64,000 nt of DNA, from assembly GCF_020907405.1 (NCBI RefSeq), contig NZ_JAJJOE010000013.1, forward strand, positions 39,195-103,194, written 5' to 3'. Position 1 is the first letter of the stretch, and each line of letters begins with the position of its first letter. The position numbers and the translations under genes were made by a program. Of this stretch, positions 1 through 8,732 are shown one piece after another. The notes beneath the pieces are model-generated. The model was given only the letters and a program-made list of their open reading frames with translations. It had not been told where the DNA came from and did no database searches. This stretch comes from Arthrobacter sp. zg-Y769 (lineage in GTDB: Bacteria; Actinomycetota; Actinomycetes; Actinomycetales; Micrococcaceae).

Positions 1-957
1 ACGCCCGGGGGACCGGAAGCACTGGAACTGCAGGATGTTCCTGCCCCCGAGGCCGGACCGGGCGAGGTGCTGATCGACGTCATCGCCGCCGGCCTCAACC
101 GCGCAGACGTGATGCAGCGCCAGGGCCACTACCCGGTGCCCGCCGGAGCATCCGAGTATCCGGGTCTGGAAGTCTCCGGCCGGATTGCCGCCCTGGGCAA
201 GGGCGTTGAAGGCTTCGCCGTGGGGACCGAGGTGGTGGCCCTGCTGACCGGCGGCGGATACGCCGAGCAGGTTGCCGTTCCCGCCGGACAGGTCCTGCCC
301 CTCCCTGACGGCTTCGACGCTGTCACCGCGGCGTCCCTGCCGGAAACGGCCGCCACCGTTTTCTCCAACCTCTTTATGGCCGCCGGCGTCAAGGAGGGGG
401 ACTACGTCCTCATCCACGGCGCCACGGGCGGCATCGGCACCATGGCCATCCAGATGGTGGCCGCGTTCGGCGCCGTTCCCATGGTGACCGCAGGCTCGGC
501 GGAAAAGCTCGAGCTGGCTGAATCGCTCGGCGCGAAGGTCCTGATCAACTACAAGGAGCAGGACTTCGTCGAGGCCGTGGGCGAAGCGACCGGCGGCCAC
601 GGCGCGGATGTCATCCTCGACGTCGTCGGCGCGAAATACCTGCAGCGGAACCTGGATGCGCTCGCCGTCGCCGGGCGACTGGTGATCATCGGGCTGCAGG
701 GCGGCATCAAGGCGGAGCTGAACCTGAACCAGCTCATGACCAAGCGTGCCGCCGTCATCGGCACCACCCTGCGCGGCCGGCCCGTGGAGGAAAAGGCAGC
801 CATCATGTCCGCCGTCGGCGAGTACGTCTGGCCGCTGCTGGTCTCCGGCAGGATCCGTCCACTCGTGGACCGGACCTTCCCGCTGGCCGAGGCCGCCGCC
901 GCGCACGAGTATTTCGACTCCGGGCAGCACGCCGGAAAGATCCTGCTGACCATCTAG
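1..957 (+). CDS. NAD(P)H:quinone oxidoreductase, zinc-type alcohol dehydrogenase superfamily (5' truncated)
   Basis: The reading frame is open from the first base of the window (T-P-G-G-P-E-A-L-E...), so the true start lies upstream and the gene is partial. The visible 318 residues match medium-chain dehydrogenases of the quinone oxidoreductase type (QOR/PIG3-like). The N-terminal GroES-like half carries the 'NRADVMQRQGHYP' signature. The Rossmann half has GATGGIG for NADPH binding. The cysteine/histidine zinc ligands of true alcohol dehydrogenases are not seen. It would reduce quinones or enones with NADPH in the cytosol. The substrate cannot be told from sequence. Confidence 0.85.
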   Translation, partial: TPGGPEALELQDVPAPEAGPGEVLIDVIAAGLNRADVMQRQGHYPVPAGASEYPGLEVSGRIAALGKGVEGFAVGTEVVALLTGGGYAEQVAVPAGQVLPLPDGFDAVTAASLPETAATVFSNLFMAAGVKEGDYVLIHGATGGIGTMAIQMVAAFGAVPMVTAGSAEKLELAESLGAKVLINYKEQDFVEAVGEATGGHGADVILDVVGAKYLQRNLDALAVAGRLVIIGLQGGIKAELNLNQLMTKRAAVIGTTLRGRPVEEKAAIMSAVGEYVWPLLVSGRIRPLVDRTFPLAEAAAAHEYFDSGQHAGKILLTI

Positions 958-1135
958 CCGGGCACCGCCCGGCACGCTCCCGACGACGACGGCGGCCGCA
1001 CCCATGCGGTCGCCGTCACGTATGTCTGTGACCGCCGCCTCAGCCGCTGGTAACCTGCAAGTGCAGGGCCACTCCCTGCCCCCGTTCGGTACGTATGTCA
1101 ATGCAGACAAGCCACCGCAGACAAAAGGGATCATC

Positions 1136-3427
1136 ATGAGCGAGAACCAACGGCGCCGGCCCGACAACCGGCAACTGGACGGCGACGTCCTGGAACAGGA
1201 CCCGGCGCTGCCGCCGGTGGCCGTAGAGCCCGAAGTCCTCGAGGCGGAGGACCGCCGCTGGACACCCGCGAAGATCGCCATTTGGGCGGGCATCGCCCTG
1301 CTGGGCGGTTTCAGCTGGACCATGCTCGCCATAGTGCGCGGCGAAACCGTGAACGCCATCTGGTTCGTGTTCGCCGCTGTATGCACCTACCTCATCGGCT
1401 ACCGCTTCTATTCAAAGCTCATTGAAGTGAAGCTGCTGAAGCCCAATGACCGCCGCGCCACCCCCGCCGAGTACAAGGCGGACGGCAAGGACTACGCCTC
1501 CACGGACCGCAGGGTCCTCTACGGCCACCACTTCGCCGCCATCGCCGGCGCCGGACCGCTCGTCGGACCCGTCCTGGCCGCACAGATGGGCTACCTGCCC
1601 GGCACCATCTGGATCATCGTGGGCGTGGTGCTGGCCGGCGCGGTCCAGGACTACCTGGTGATGTTCTTCTCCATGCGCCGCGGCGGACGGTCCCTGGGGC
1701 AGATGGCACGGGATGAACTCGGCCTCATCGGCGGCACCGCCGCCCTGATCGCCACCCTGGTCATCATGATCATCATCGTGGCCATCCTCGCCCTGGTGGT
1801 GGTGAATGCCCTCGCCGAAAGCCCGTGGGGCGTCTTCTCCGTGAGCATGACCATCCCGATCGCCCTGTTTATGGGTGTGTACCTGCGCTACCTGCGTCCC
1901 GGCAAGGTCACCGAGGTCTCCATCATCGGCTTCGTCCTCCTGCTCGCCGCCATCATTGCCGGCGGCTGGGTTGCCGATACCCCGCTCGGTGACGCCCTGA
2001 CCCTGGAGCCGACCACCATCGCGTGGGGCATCATCATTTACGGCTTTATTGCCGCCGTCCTGCCGGTCTGGCTGCTGCTGGCCCCGCGCGACTACCTCTC
2101 CACCTTCATGAAGGTGGGAACCATCGTGATGCTGGCCGTGGCCATCATCATTGTCCGCCCGGAGATCAGCGTTCCGGCGGTCAGCGAGTTCGCCAGCCGG
2201 AACGACGGGCCGGTTGTGGCCGGACCGCTCTTCCCGTTCCTCTTTGTCACCATCGCCTGCGGCGCCCTGTCCGGCTTCCATGCCCTGATTTCCTCCGGCA
2301 CCACCCCGAAGATGCTGGAGAAGGAACGCCAGACCCGCTTCATCGGCTACGGCGGCATGCTGATGGAATCCTTCGTGGCCGTCATGGCGCTGGTGGCTGC
2401 CATCTCCATTGACCGCGGCATTTACTTCGCCATGAACTCCTCCGCCGGCGCCACCGGCGGCACGGTGGAAGGCGCCGTCGCCTTCGTCAACGGCCTGGGG
2501 CTGGCCGGAGTGAACCTCACCCCGGACATGCTCTCGTCGCTGGCATCCAGTGTGGGCGAGGAATCCATCGTGTCGCGCACCGGCGGCGCGCCCACCCTCG
2601 CCGTCGGCCTGGCCACGATCATGCACAGCCTGATCGGCGGGCCTTCCATGATGGCCTTCTGGTACCACTTCGCCATCATGTTCGAGGCCCTCTTCATCCT
2701 CACTGCGGTCGACGCCGGCACCCGGGTCGCCCGGTTCATGCTGCAGGACACCATCGGCAACGTGGCCCCGAAGTTCAAGGACATGTCCTGGCGTCCCGGA
2801 GCCTGGATATGTACGGCCATCATGGTCGCCGGCTGGGGGTCGATCCTGATCATGGGCGTCACGGACCCCTTGGGTGGCATCAATACGCTGTTCCCGCTCT
2901 TCGGCATCGCCAACCAGCTGCTGGCCGCCATTGCGCTGGCCATCTGCATGGCGATCATTGCCAAGAAGAACGCGTTCAAGTGGCTCTGGATCGTGGCCCT
3001 GCCCCTGGCGTTCGCCGCGGTGGTGACCATCACGGCGTCGTTCTACAAGATCTTCTCGCCGGTGCCGAGCGTCGGGTACTGGGCCAACCACGAGGCCTTC
3101 CAGCAGGCGCTGGCGGACGGGAAAACCAGCTTCGGCACGGCCAAGACGGTGGAGGCCATGGAAGCGGTGGTGCGCAACACGCTCATCCAGACCACGCTCT
3201 CGGTGGTGTTCGTGACCCTGGCGATCATTGTCATCATCACGGCAATCATTGCCAGCATCCGGTCCTTCCGTTCGGGCGGCGCCCCGAGCGCCGAGGACCC
3301 GGCCGTTCCGTCCCGCACCTTCGCACCGGCCGGTTTCCTGGCTACGCCGGCTGAAAAGGAAATCCTGTCCCAGTGGGAGTCGCTGCCGGCGGCTGACCGG
3401 CCCGCCAAGAGGGCGGCACACTCATGA
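1136..3427 (+). CDS. cstA: carbon starvation protein CstA family transporter
   Basis: A 763-residue polytopic membrane protein of the CstA/BtsT family, which takes up peptides or pyruvate. The N-terminus is a hydrophilic tail of about 45 residues, followed by many hydrophobic segments. The family-typical stretches 'GHHFAAIAGAGPLVGPVLAAQMGY' (in part) and 'SGFHALISSGTTPKML' are present. I chose the ATG at 1136 because it follows an AAAAGGGA Shine-Dalgarno; a longer in-frame start at 1004 would add 44 residues without homology features. The stop overlaps the downstream ybdD-type gene by 4 bp, so the two are co-translated. It is most likely an inner-membrane nutrient importer induced on starvation; the substrate is inferred only from the family. 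Confidence 0.92.
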   Translation: MSENQRRRPDNRQLDGDVLEQDPALPPVAVEPEVLEAEDRRWTPAKIAIWAGIALLGGFSWTMLAIVRGETVNAIWFVFAAVCTYLIGYRFYSKLIEVKLLKPNDRRATPAEYKADGKDYASTDRRVLYGHHFAAIAGAGPLVGPVLAAQMGYLPGTIWIIVGVVLAGAVQDYLVMFFSMRRGGRSLGQMARDELGLIGGTAALIATLVIMIIIVAILALVVVNALAESPWGVFSVSMTIPIALFMGVYLRYLRPGKVTEVSIIGFVLLLAAIIAGGWVADTPLGDALTLEPTTIAWGIIIYGFIAAVLPVWLLLAPRDYLSTFMKVGTIVMLAVAIIIVRPEISVPAVSEFASRNDGPVVAGPLFPFLFVTIACGALSGFHALISSGTTPKMLEKERQTRFIGYGGMLMESFVAVMALVAAISIDRGIYFAMNSSAGATGGTVEGAVAFVNGLGLAGVNLTPDMLSSLASSVGEESIVSRTGGAPTLAVGLATIMHSLIGGPSMMAFWYHFAIMFEALFILTAVDAGTRVARFMLQDTIGNVAPKFKDMSWRPGAWICTAIMVAGWGSILIMGVTDPLGGINTLFPLFGIANQLLAAIALAICMAIIAKKNAFKWLWIVALPLAFAAVVTITASFYKIFSPVPSVGYWANHEAFQQALADGKTSFGTAKTVEAMEAVVRNTLIQTTLSVVFVTLAIIVIITAIIASIRSFRSGGAPSAEDPAVPSRTFAPAGFLATPAEKEILSQWESLPAADRPAKRAAHS

Positions 3428-3624
3428 GTGCCGCCGTCGCCGTCCGGCAGGGGCTCACCGGTTTCGTCCGGTTTTTCCGCGACGTGATGGGGGAGGACGC
3501 CTACCGCAAGTACGCGGACTTCCATGCCGCGTCCGGCTGTGCCTCGCCCTTGATGAGCGAACGGGAGTTCTGGCGGGACAAGATGGACCGGCAGGACGCC
3601 AACCCGGAGGGCCGCTGCTGCTAG
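3424..3624 (+). CDS. YbdD/YjiX family small protein (CstA partner)
   Basis: A 66-residue protein, a normal length for the YbdD/YjiX (DUF466) family, which is nearly always encoded just after cstA/btsT. It has the family features 'YRKYADFHAASGCASPLMSEREFWRDKMDRQD' in part, and ends in paired cysteines. The ATG overlaps the cstA stop (ATGA), indicating translational coupling. YbdD-type proteins are reported to be needed for activity of the partner transporter. A strong terminator follows directly, so cstA-ybdD is a closed two-gene operon. Confidence 0.88.
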   Translation: MSAAVAVRQGLTGFVRFFRDVMGEDAYRKYADFHAASGCASPLMSEREFWRDKMDRQDANPEGRCC

Positions 3625-3649
3625 CCCGGCAGCAGGTCACCCACTAAGT

Positions 3650-3712
3650 ACGACGGCGGCACCGCAGCTGATTGCCTCAGCTGTGGTGCCGCCGTCGTTG
3701 TTTACTTTTTTT
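3650..3712 (+). terminator. intrinsic terminator of cstA-ybdD
   Basis: A near-perfect 21-bp stem (3650-3670 against 3678-3698, with one G-T pair) closes a 7-nt loop. It is followed by a T-rich tract ending in seven Ts at 3706-3712. Confidence 0.9.
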
Positions 3713-3822
3713 GGTTGACCGGAGTGGCAACGGGCCAGGGCCGTACGCCAAAACCAGGGGCCGGAGCGGGAAAACCGCTTGCCCGCGGGGCAACCGCGAC
3801 CAACCGTGAGAGCATTAATGCC

Positions 3823-4518
3823 ATGACTGAACAGAACGGATCCTCCGACCGCCGCGAGGCGGCTCCGGGCGCTCCTGCTGGGGAGAAGTCAGAGCAGACA
3901 CCGCCGGATGACGGAACGGCCCGTTCCGCTGCGCCTGCTGCCGGAGAGGCGGCCGGAGAGGCCGCGGGGGCGGCGGACCGCGCCGCGGACAGCCAGGAGG
4001 CTTCCGGGCACGGCAAGGGCAAAACCGGACCGGCGAAACTCAACGAGCTGGTGGACGAGCCGGCAAAGGTGATGCGGATCGGCACCATGGTCAAGCAGCT
4101 GCTGGAGGAAGTGCGCAACGCTCCGCTGGACGATGCGGCGCGCAACCGGCTGGCGGAAATCCATTCCCGGTCCCTGAAGGAACTCGAGGACGGGCTGGCC
4201 CCGGAACTCGTGAACGAGCTGCACCGAATCAACCTGCCGTTCCTGGATGATTCCACCCCTACCGATGCCGAGCTGCGGATTGCACAGGCCCAGCTGGTGG
4301 GATGGCTCGAAGGGCTGTTCCGCGGCATCCAGACAGCCATTGCGGCCCAACAGACCGCCAGCCAGGTTGCCGGGCGCCTGCAGCTGCGCCAGCTGCCGCC
4401 AGGAACCATGCTGGCGCCGGGCGTTGTTATTGGAGACGATGGGGAACCGCACCGTGCTTCCCCGGGGACGGGCAGCCCGCGGCAGGAACCGCAATCCGGC
4501 CCCGGCCAGTACTTGTAG
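3823..4518 (+). CDS. pafE: bacterial proteasome activator Bpa/PafE
   Basis: A 231-residue homologue of mycobacterial Bpa/PafE (Rv3780), the ATP-independent ring that opens the 20S proteasome gate. Conserved blocks are 'EPAKVMRIGTMVKQLLEEVR', 'ELEDGLAPEL' and 'DAELRIAQAQLVGWLEGLF', which form the helical bundle. The C-terminus ends in GQYL, the motif that docks in the proteasome alpha-ring pockets. The first 75 residues are acidic, Ala/Gly-rich and probably disordered, longer than the mycobacterial tail. Start ATG 3823 is chosen over an in-frame upstream start at 3715, which lies inside the preceding terminator tail. It implies that this organism has a 20S proteasome, encoded elsewhere. Confidence 0.93.
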   Translation: MTEQNGSSDRREAAPGAPAGEKSEQTPPDDGTARSAAPAAGEAAGEAAGAADRAADSQEASGHGKGKTGPAKLNELVDEPAKVMRIGTMVKQLLEEVRNAPLDDAARNRLAEIHSRSLKELEDGLAPELVNELHRINLPFLDDSTPTDAELRIAQAQLVGWLEGLFRGIQTAIAAQQTASQVAGRLQLRQLPPGTMLAPGVVIGDDGEPHRASPGTGSPRQEPQSGPGQYL

Positions 4519-4525
4519 GACATTG

Positions 4526-5002
4526 ATGGCACTTTTTGCAGCCGCCCGGCAGGGGCGGAAAGATGACGCGGAGCTCGGCAAGGGCGTCTGGCGCCGTGCG
4601 CACGACCGTTTCACGCGGGGCCTGGACCGCTATTACCAGATGCTCGAAGGGGTGGAGGATGACGCCATCTACAACGAGCTCGTGACCGTGGCCAATGACC
4701 TTGCCGGGCTGTTGCCCCGCGTCAGGGAAATCTGCGCTTCCGCGCAGTCCCAGCTGCCGAGTACCGGGCAGAACATTCCCGGCGCGTTGACCGCTGTGCA
4801 CCGGGCACTGTCCCGCAGCGGCAATTCCCTGGCTGCCGCTGCCGAAGCCGCCGCCATGTCCCGGCTCGAAGGTGAGCGCTGGGGAATCGCGTCCGCGGGC
4901 CTGGACAATGTGCGCCGCCGCGCGGAACTGGTGCAGGAAGACGTCGTTGAAGCCGAACGCGCCCTGCTCAGCGCCCGGGAAACAGGGATTTCCCGGAAGT
5001 AG
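4526..5002 (+). CDS. conserved actinobacterial protein of unknown function, downstream of pafE
   Basis: A 158-residue cytosolic protein beginning 7 bp after pafE, so probably in one transcript. It is alanine-rich and predicted mostly helical, with heptad-like patterns ('VHRALSRSGNSLAAAAEAAA', 'RRRAELVQEDVVEAERALLS') that could form a coiled coil. No catalytic motif, signal peptide or membrane segment is visible. ATG 4526 is used; an overlapping TTG at 4523 is possible. I do not recognise a named family. Its position suggests, but does not show, a link to proteasome activation. Confidence 0.72.
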   Translation: MALFAAARQGRKDDAELGKGVWRRAHDRFTRGLDRYYQMLEGVEDDAIYNELVTVANDLAGLLPRVREICASAQSQLPSTGQNIPGALTAVHRALSRSGNSLAAAAEAAAMSRLEGERWGIASAGLDNVRRRAELVQEDVVEAERALLSARETGISRK

Positions 5003-5132
5003 GAATGGCTTTCGGAGAAATACCGGCACCTTCCGCAAAAGAAACTTTGCAAAACCGGGAATACGTTAAGTCGGATTTTCGCGGTGAGCTTATCCGCTTT
5101 GTCCTGCCCGGCATCCGGGCAAGGATGAGGAC

Positions 5133-5969
5133 ATGACTACATCACCGGTACTGACTTTCAATGACGGCAACACCATCCCCCAGCTTGGCTACGGCGTCTG
5201 GCAGGTTGAGGACGAGGTTGCCGAAAAGGTTGTGGGACAGGCCTTCGAGGTTGGCTACCGCCATATCGACACGGCCAAGATCTACGGCAACGAAGCCGGC
5301 GTCGGCCGTGCCATCGCCGCCACCTCCGTGGCCCGCGAGGACATGTTCATCACCACGAAGGTATGGAACGCGGACCAGGGCTACGAAGAAACCCTGAAGG
5401 CCTTCGATGCCTCCATGGAGCGCCTGGGCCTGGAAACGCTGGACCTGTACCTGATCCACTGGCTGCAGCCGAAGCAGAACAAGTACGTTGACACCTGGAA
5501 GGCGCTGGTTGAGCTGCAGAAGCAGGGCCGCGTAAAGTCCATCGGCGTCTGCAACTTCACCAAGGAAGCCCTGCAGGAAATCATCGACGCCACCGGCGTC
5601 GTTCCGGTCCTGAACCAGGTCGAAACCCACCCGTACCTGAACCAGGCCGACCTGCGCGCCTTCGAAGCCGAGCACAACATCCTGCACGAGTCCTGGTCCC
5701 CCCTGGGCTCCGGCAAGGGCCTGCTCGAGGATCCGAAGCTCGTCGAGATCGCCGCGAAGTACGACGGCGCCACCCCGGCACAGGTTGTCATTGCCTGGCA
5801 CCTGGCCCTGGGCAGCATTGTGATCCCCAAGTCCGTTACGGAATCCCGTATCCGGGAAAACTGGGAAGCCCTGAACCTCACCCTGAGCGCTGAGGACATC
5901 GAGGCCATCAACGCCCTCGACAACGGCACCCGCTACGGAGCGGATCCGGCGACGGCCGACTTCGCCTAA
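5133..5969 (+). CDS. aldo/keto reductase (2,5-diketo-D-gluconate reductase type)
   Basis: A 278-residue NADPH-dependent aldo/keto reductase, full length for the AKR5-like group. The catalytic tetrad motifs are visible: 'RHIDTAKIYGNE' (Asp, Tyr), 'ITTKVWN' (Lys) and 'LYLIHW' (His). The C-terminal 'IPKSVTESRIREN' binds the 2'-phosphate of NADPH. The ATG follows AAGGATGAGGAC as ribosome site. The gene stands alone and is closed by a terminator. Natural substrates are uncertain; such enzymes reduce sugar-derived or toxic carbonyls. Confidence 0.92.
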   Translation: MTTSPVLTFNDGNTIPQLGYGVWQVEDEVAEKVVGQAFEVGYRHIDTAKIYGNEAGVGRAIAATSVAREDMFITTKVWNADQGYEETLKAFDASMERLGLETLDLYLIHWLQPKQNKYVDTWKALVELQKQGRVKSIGVCNFTKEALQEIIDATGVVPVLNQVETHPYLNQADLRAFEAEHNILHESWSPLGSGKGLLEDPKLVEIAAKYDGATPAQVVIAWHLALGSIVIPKSVTESRIRENWEALNLTLSAEDIEAINALDNGTRYGADPATADFA

Positions 5970-5980
5970 GCCTTAAAGCA

Positions 5981-6020
5981 CGAAAGGCGCACGTTCCACG
6001 GAACGTGCGCCTTTCGTTTT
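5981..6020. terminator. bidirectional terminator between the aldo/keto reductase and fliW
   Basis: A perfect 16-bp stem (5981-5996 with 6001-6016) and a CACG loop, with TTTT on the plus-strand exit. It sits between two convergent genes (stops at 5969 and 6036) and probably serves both. Confidence 0.9.
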
Positions 6021-6035
6021 AAGCGGTGCAGATAG

Positions 6036-6425
6036 TCAGGCAGGAACCGGTTCCAGCGGTGCGCGGACGGGCCAGTCCTGGCCTTCGAGGATCACCTGGG
6101 CGCAGCTGCCCGTGGATACGTTGACCACGATCGGCGCCAGGAGGTTCACGGTGGTCCCGTCGAGCGTCGGATTGGCCACCACCAGGACGGCAGCGTCCTG
6201 GGCGGTCACCAGTTCCAGCTGATGACGCTGTTCATCGGTGATTTCCGGATGGTAGTCCGGGAGGTAGACGGACGCGTCCAGGACGAACAGCCGGCTGCCG
6301 CCGCCGGCGCTTCCGGCGGCAGTCATGGCAAACAGGCCGGCGGCGCCTTCGATTTCTTCCAGGTTGAAGCGGACCTCGGGGGCCAACCCCGGCGGCGGCG
6401 TCAAAAAGGTGAGGCCGGTGCTCAT
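6036..6425 (-). CDS. fliW: flagellar assembly factor FliW
   Basis: A 129-residue FliW homologue, normal length. Recognisable features are the N-terminal strand region 'FLTPPPGLAP' and the C-terminal block 'PTVNLLAPIVVN'-like 'TTVNLLAPIVVN'. In Bacillus, FliW binds either flagellin or CsrA: free FliW removes CsrA from the flagellin mRNA. The start ATG overlaps the flgL stop by 4 bp, so it is the last gene of flgN-flgK-flgL-fliW. CsrA is encoded at the far end of the same island, and the fliC leader has CsrA-type sites, so the partner-switch circuit is likely intact here. Confidence 0.92.
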   Translation of the reverse strand: MSTGLTFLTPPPGLAPEVRFNLEEIEGAAGLFAMTAAGSAGGGSRLFVLDASVYLPDYHPEITDEQRHQLELVTAQDAAVLVVANPTLDGTTVNLLAPIVVNVSTGSCAQVILEGQDWPVRAPLEPVPA

Positions 6426-7309
6426 CGCAGGAAGTCCATCAGGGTGGGCTGCAGTGCCTTGGCCGTAACCGCGAGGGCCGACTGATAGGCGACTTCCTGC
6501 AGCTTCATGTCCAGGATGACCTTCGCAGTGTCCAGGTCCTCGATGCCGGAGCGGCGGCTTTCCAGGCTGATCGACTTCTCGGCCAGGTCGTCCTTGGCAT
6601 TGAGCGTAGCCGCGTGCCGGACACCCAGGGCGGAGTGTTCCCTCAGGACCGTGTCGGCGGCGGCGTCGACCTTCGACAGGTAACCGCTGACGTCGTTGTT
6701 CGCTTCGAGGTCTGCGACCAGGTTGTCCATCATCCGGAAGACGGAGTTGTCTTCCTTGCCGAAAACGGCTTCGCCGTCCGTGTCAACGCGCATCTGGGTG
6801 CTGCTGTCCAATCGGCGGGTAGTGGGGGTGCCGCTGCCGCTGTACGTGTAGGAACCGGCTGCTTCGGAAAACGCCTTGCCGGTGTCGGAGGTACCGGCAA
6901 ACACGGTGCGTCCGAGGTGGGTGGTGTTGGCCTCGCGCAGCAGGTCCGTCTTCAGGCCGGAGAGTTCCGTGGCGATGGCCTTGCGGTCGGTCGGCGAAAG
7001 CGTGCCGTTGGCGGCGTTGAGTGTGAGGTCCTTGACCCGCCGCAGGATGTCCGTGGTGTTGGTCAGCGCGTTGTCGGTGACGGTGAGCCAGCCTTCGGCG
7101 TCGCTCACGTTGGAGGCATACTGCACGTTGGCCCGGATCTCGGACCGCACCTTCAATGCGTTGGCTGTGCCCGTGGGGTCGTCGGACGGACGGGCAATGG
7201 CAGCGGAGGAAGCGACCTGCTCCTGCAGCTTGGCCATCCGGGACATGCTCGACTGCAGGTTCTGCTGGGCCGTGCGGGCCATGGTCTGGTTCGTGGTGCG
7301 GCTGATCAC
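6422..7309 (-). CDS. flgL: flagellar hook-filament junction protein FlgL (HAP3)
   Basis: A 295-residue flagellin-like protein. The N-terminus 'MISRTTNQTMARTAQQNLQSSM' and the C-terminal helix ending 'ALAVTAKALQPTLMDFLR' form the paired D0 helices typical of FlgL. The protein sits outside the cell between FlgK and the filament and is exported through the flagellar type III gate. It starts 3 bp after flgK and overlaps fliW by 4 bp, all in one leftward operon. Confidence 0.94.
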   Translation of the reverse strand: MISRTTNQTMARTAQQNLQSSMSRMAKLQEQVASSAAIARPSDDPTGTANALKVRSEIRANVQYASNVSDAEGWLTVTDNALTNTTDILRRVKDLTLNAANGTLSPTDRKAIATELSGLKTDLLREANTTHLGRTVFAGTSDTGKAFSEAAGSYTYSGSGTPTTRRLDSSTQMRVDTDGEAVFGKEDNSVFRMMDNLVADLEANNDVSGYLSKVDAAADTVLREHSALGVRHAATLNAKDDLAEKSISLESRRSGIEDLDTAKVILDMKLQEVAYQSALAVTAKALQPTLMDFLR

Positions 7310-7312
7310 GGG

Positions 7313-8713
7313 TTACCTTCCGACAATTCCGGTGCGGTTAATGAGGGTGTCAAGCATTTCGTCAATGGCGCTCATGACACGGGAGGCACCTTGGTAGGCG
7401 TGCTGGTACATCAGCAGGTTCACGTTCTCTTCATCCAGGTCCACCGAGGCGTTCGAGAGCTGCAGGTCCACGGCGGAGGAGGAAGCGACGCCGGCCAGTG
7501 TGGCCTGCTGCAGTTCGGCGCGGCTCTGGGACGCGGTGGCCGTGACGAAGGTGCTCCAGAGTTTGTCCGCAGACCCGGCTTTGGAGCCGAGCTGGGCGAT
7601 CTGGTCGGCCACGCCGCCGTCAAGGGTTCCCGAACCGGGCCGGCCGGCGGCAATGCCGGAAGCATCGGTCGGGACGGCCTGCAGCGTGGTTGCCGCCGGG
7701 GTACCCACGGTGAAGAAATCACCGCCGGCGATGCCGGCGGTGGTTGCCCCCTGGCGGTGCAGTTCGTTGACGCTGGAGGCCAGGGTGGCGGCAACCTCGT
7801 TGTAGGAGGCCGCTGCACGCGCGAAGACACCGCCGTTGCCGGCCGAGGCCAGGAGCGACGTGGCGCCGGCAATTTCGCCCCTGCTAATGCCCGCCGAGCC
7901 GGGCCGGTCAGTCCAGCCCACCACGGGTTCCTGCGCATCGTCCATGGTTTTGCCGCCGGTGACCTGCAGGGACCGGGCGTTTGATCCGGACACAAGGGCG
8001 TTGCCGTCGATGAGGACGTCCACCATGCCGTCCGGGGATTCCCGCAGGGTGCCGCCGCTCAAGGCCGCAATGGTGGTGGCCAGGGCATTGCGCTGGTCAA
8101 CAAGTTCATTTGCCGACGCCCCGGAGCCAAGCGTGGAGCGGATGGCGCCGTTAAGGCTGGCCAGCTGCTTGGCGCTGGAATTGAGCTCGGTAACCATGTC
8201 ATTGAGCCCGCTGCGGGTGCTGTTCCACTGGTCGCGGACTGCGTTGTAGCCGCTGGCGATCTGCCCTGCGGCTGTGCTCGCCGCACTGAGCAGCACGGCA
8301 GCGGCGGTATTGTCCGAGGGGTTGTGGGAAACGCCGTCCCAGGCTGCGGAGAAATTCTGCAGCGCCGTAGACAGTCCGTTCGTACCCGGTTCGTTGAAAC
8401 TGTCCTCCAACTCGATCAGCGCGTTGGCGCGGACGGCAGAGTACCCGGCGACGGCGGCGGTGCTGCGTACCCGGGTATCGAGCTGCTGGCTGCCCAGCCG
8501 GGCAATGGAGTCCACCGATACGCCCTGGCCTACACCCGTAGGGGCGGCGAACCGTCCGGCAGGTGCGAGGGAGGGGGCCGCCGTAGTGTTCAGGCGCTGA
8601 CGCGTGTAGCCGGCCACATTGGCGTTCGCCACGTTCTGGCCGACGACGTCAAGGCCCTTGCGGGCGGCGGTGAGGCCGGTGTACGCCGTGTTCAGGCCGC
8701 TGAAGGTGCTCAT
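7313..8713 (-). CDS. flgK: flagellar hook-associated protein FlgK (HAP1)
   Basis: A 466-residue FlgK. It has the rod/hook N-terminal signature 'GLNTAYTGLTAARKGLDVVGQNVANANVAGYTRQR' (in part) and the C-terminal 'ASVDLDEENVNLLMYQHAYQGASRVMSAIDEMLDTLIN'-type helix. It is the first of two junction proteins between hook and filament. The length is somewhat short for the family (about 500-550), with a compact middle domain. It lies between flgN, its expected export chaperone, and flgL. Confidence 0.95.
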   Translation of the reverse strand: MSTFSGLNTAYTGLTAARKGLDVVGQNVANANVAGYTRQRLNTTAAPSLAPAGRFAAPTGVGQGVSVDSIARLGSQQLDTRVRSTAAVAGYSAVRANALIELEDSFNEPGTNGLSTALQNFSAAWDGVSHNPSDNTAAAVLLSAASTAAGQIASGYNAVRDQWNSTRSGLNDMVTELNSSAKQLASLNGAIRSTLGSGASANELVDQRNALATTIAALSGGTLRESPDGMVDVLIDGNALVSGSNARSLQVTGGKTMDDAQEPVVGWTDRPGSAGISRGEIAGATSLLASAGNGGVFARAAASYNEVAATLASSVNELHRQGATTAGIAGGDFFTVGTPAATTLQAVPTDASGIAAGRPGSGTLDGGVADQIAQLGSKAGSADKLWSTFVTATASQSRAELQQATLAGVASSSAVDLQLSNASVDLDEENVNLLMYQHAYQGASRVMSAIDEMLDTLINRTGIVGR

Positions 8714-8732
8714 TCTCTAGGAGTCCTTAACG

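Noticed and set aside
1412..3421. A 669-codon minus-strand frame opposite cstA
   Set aside because: It is rich in His, Asp and Gly, typical of the complement of membrane-protein codons, and has no ribosome site.
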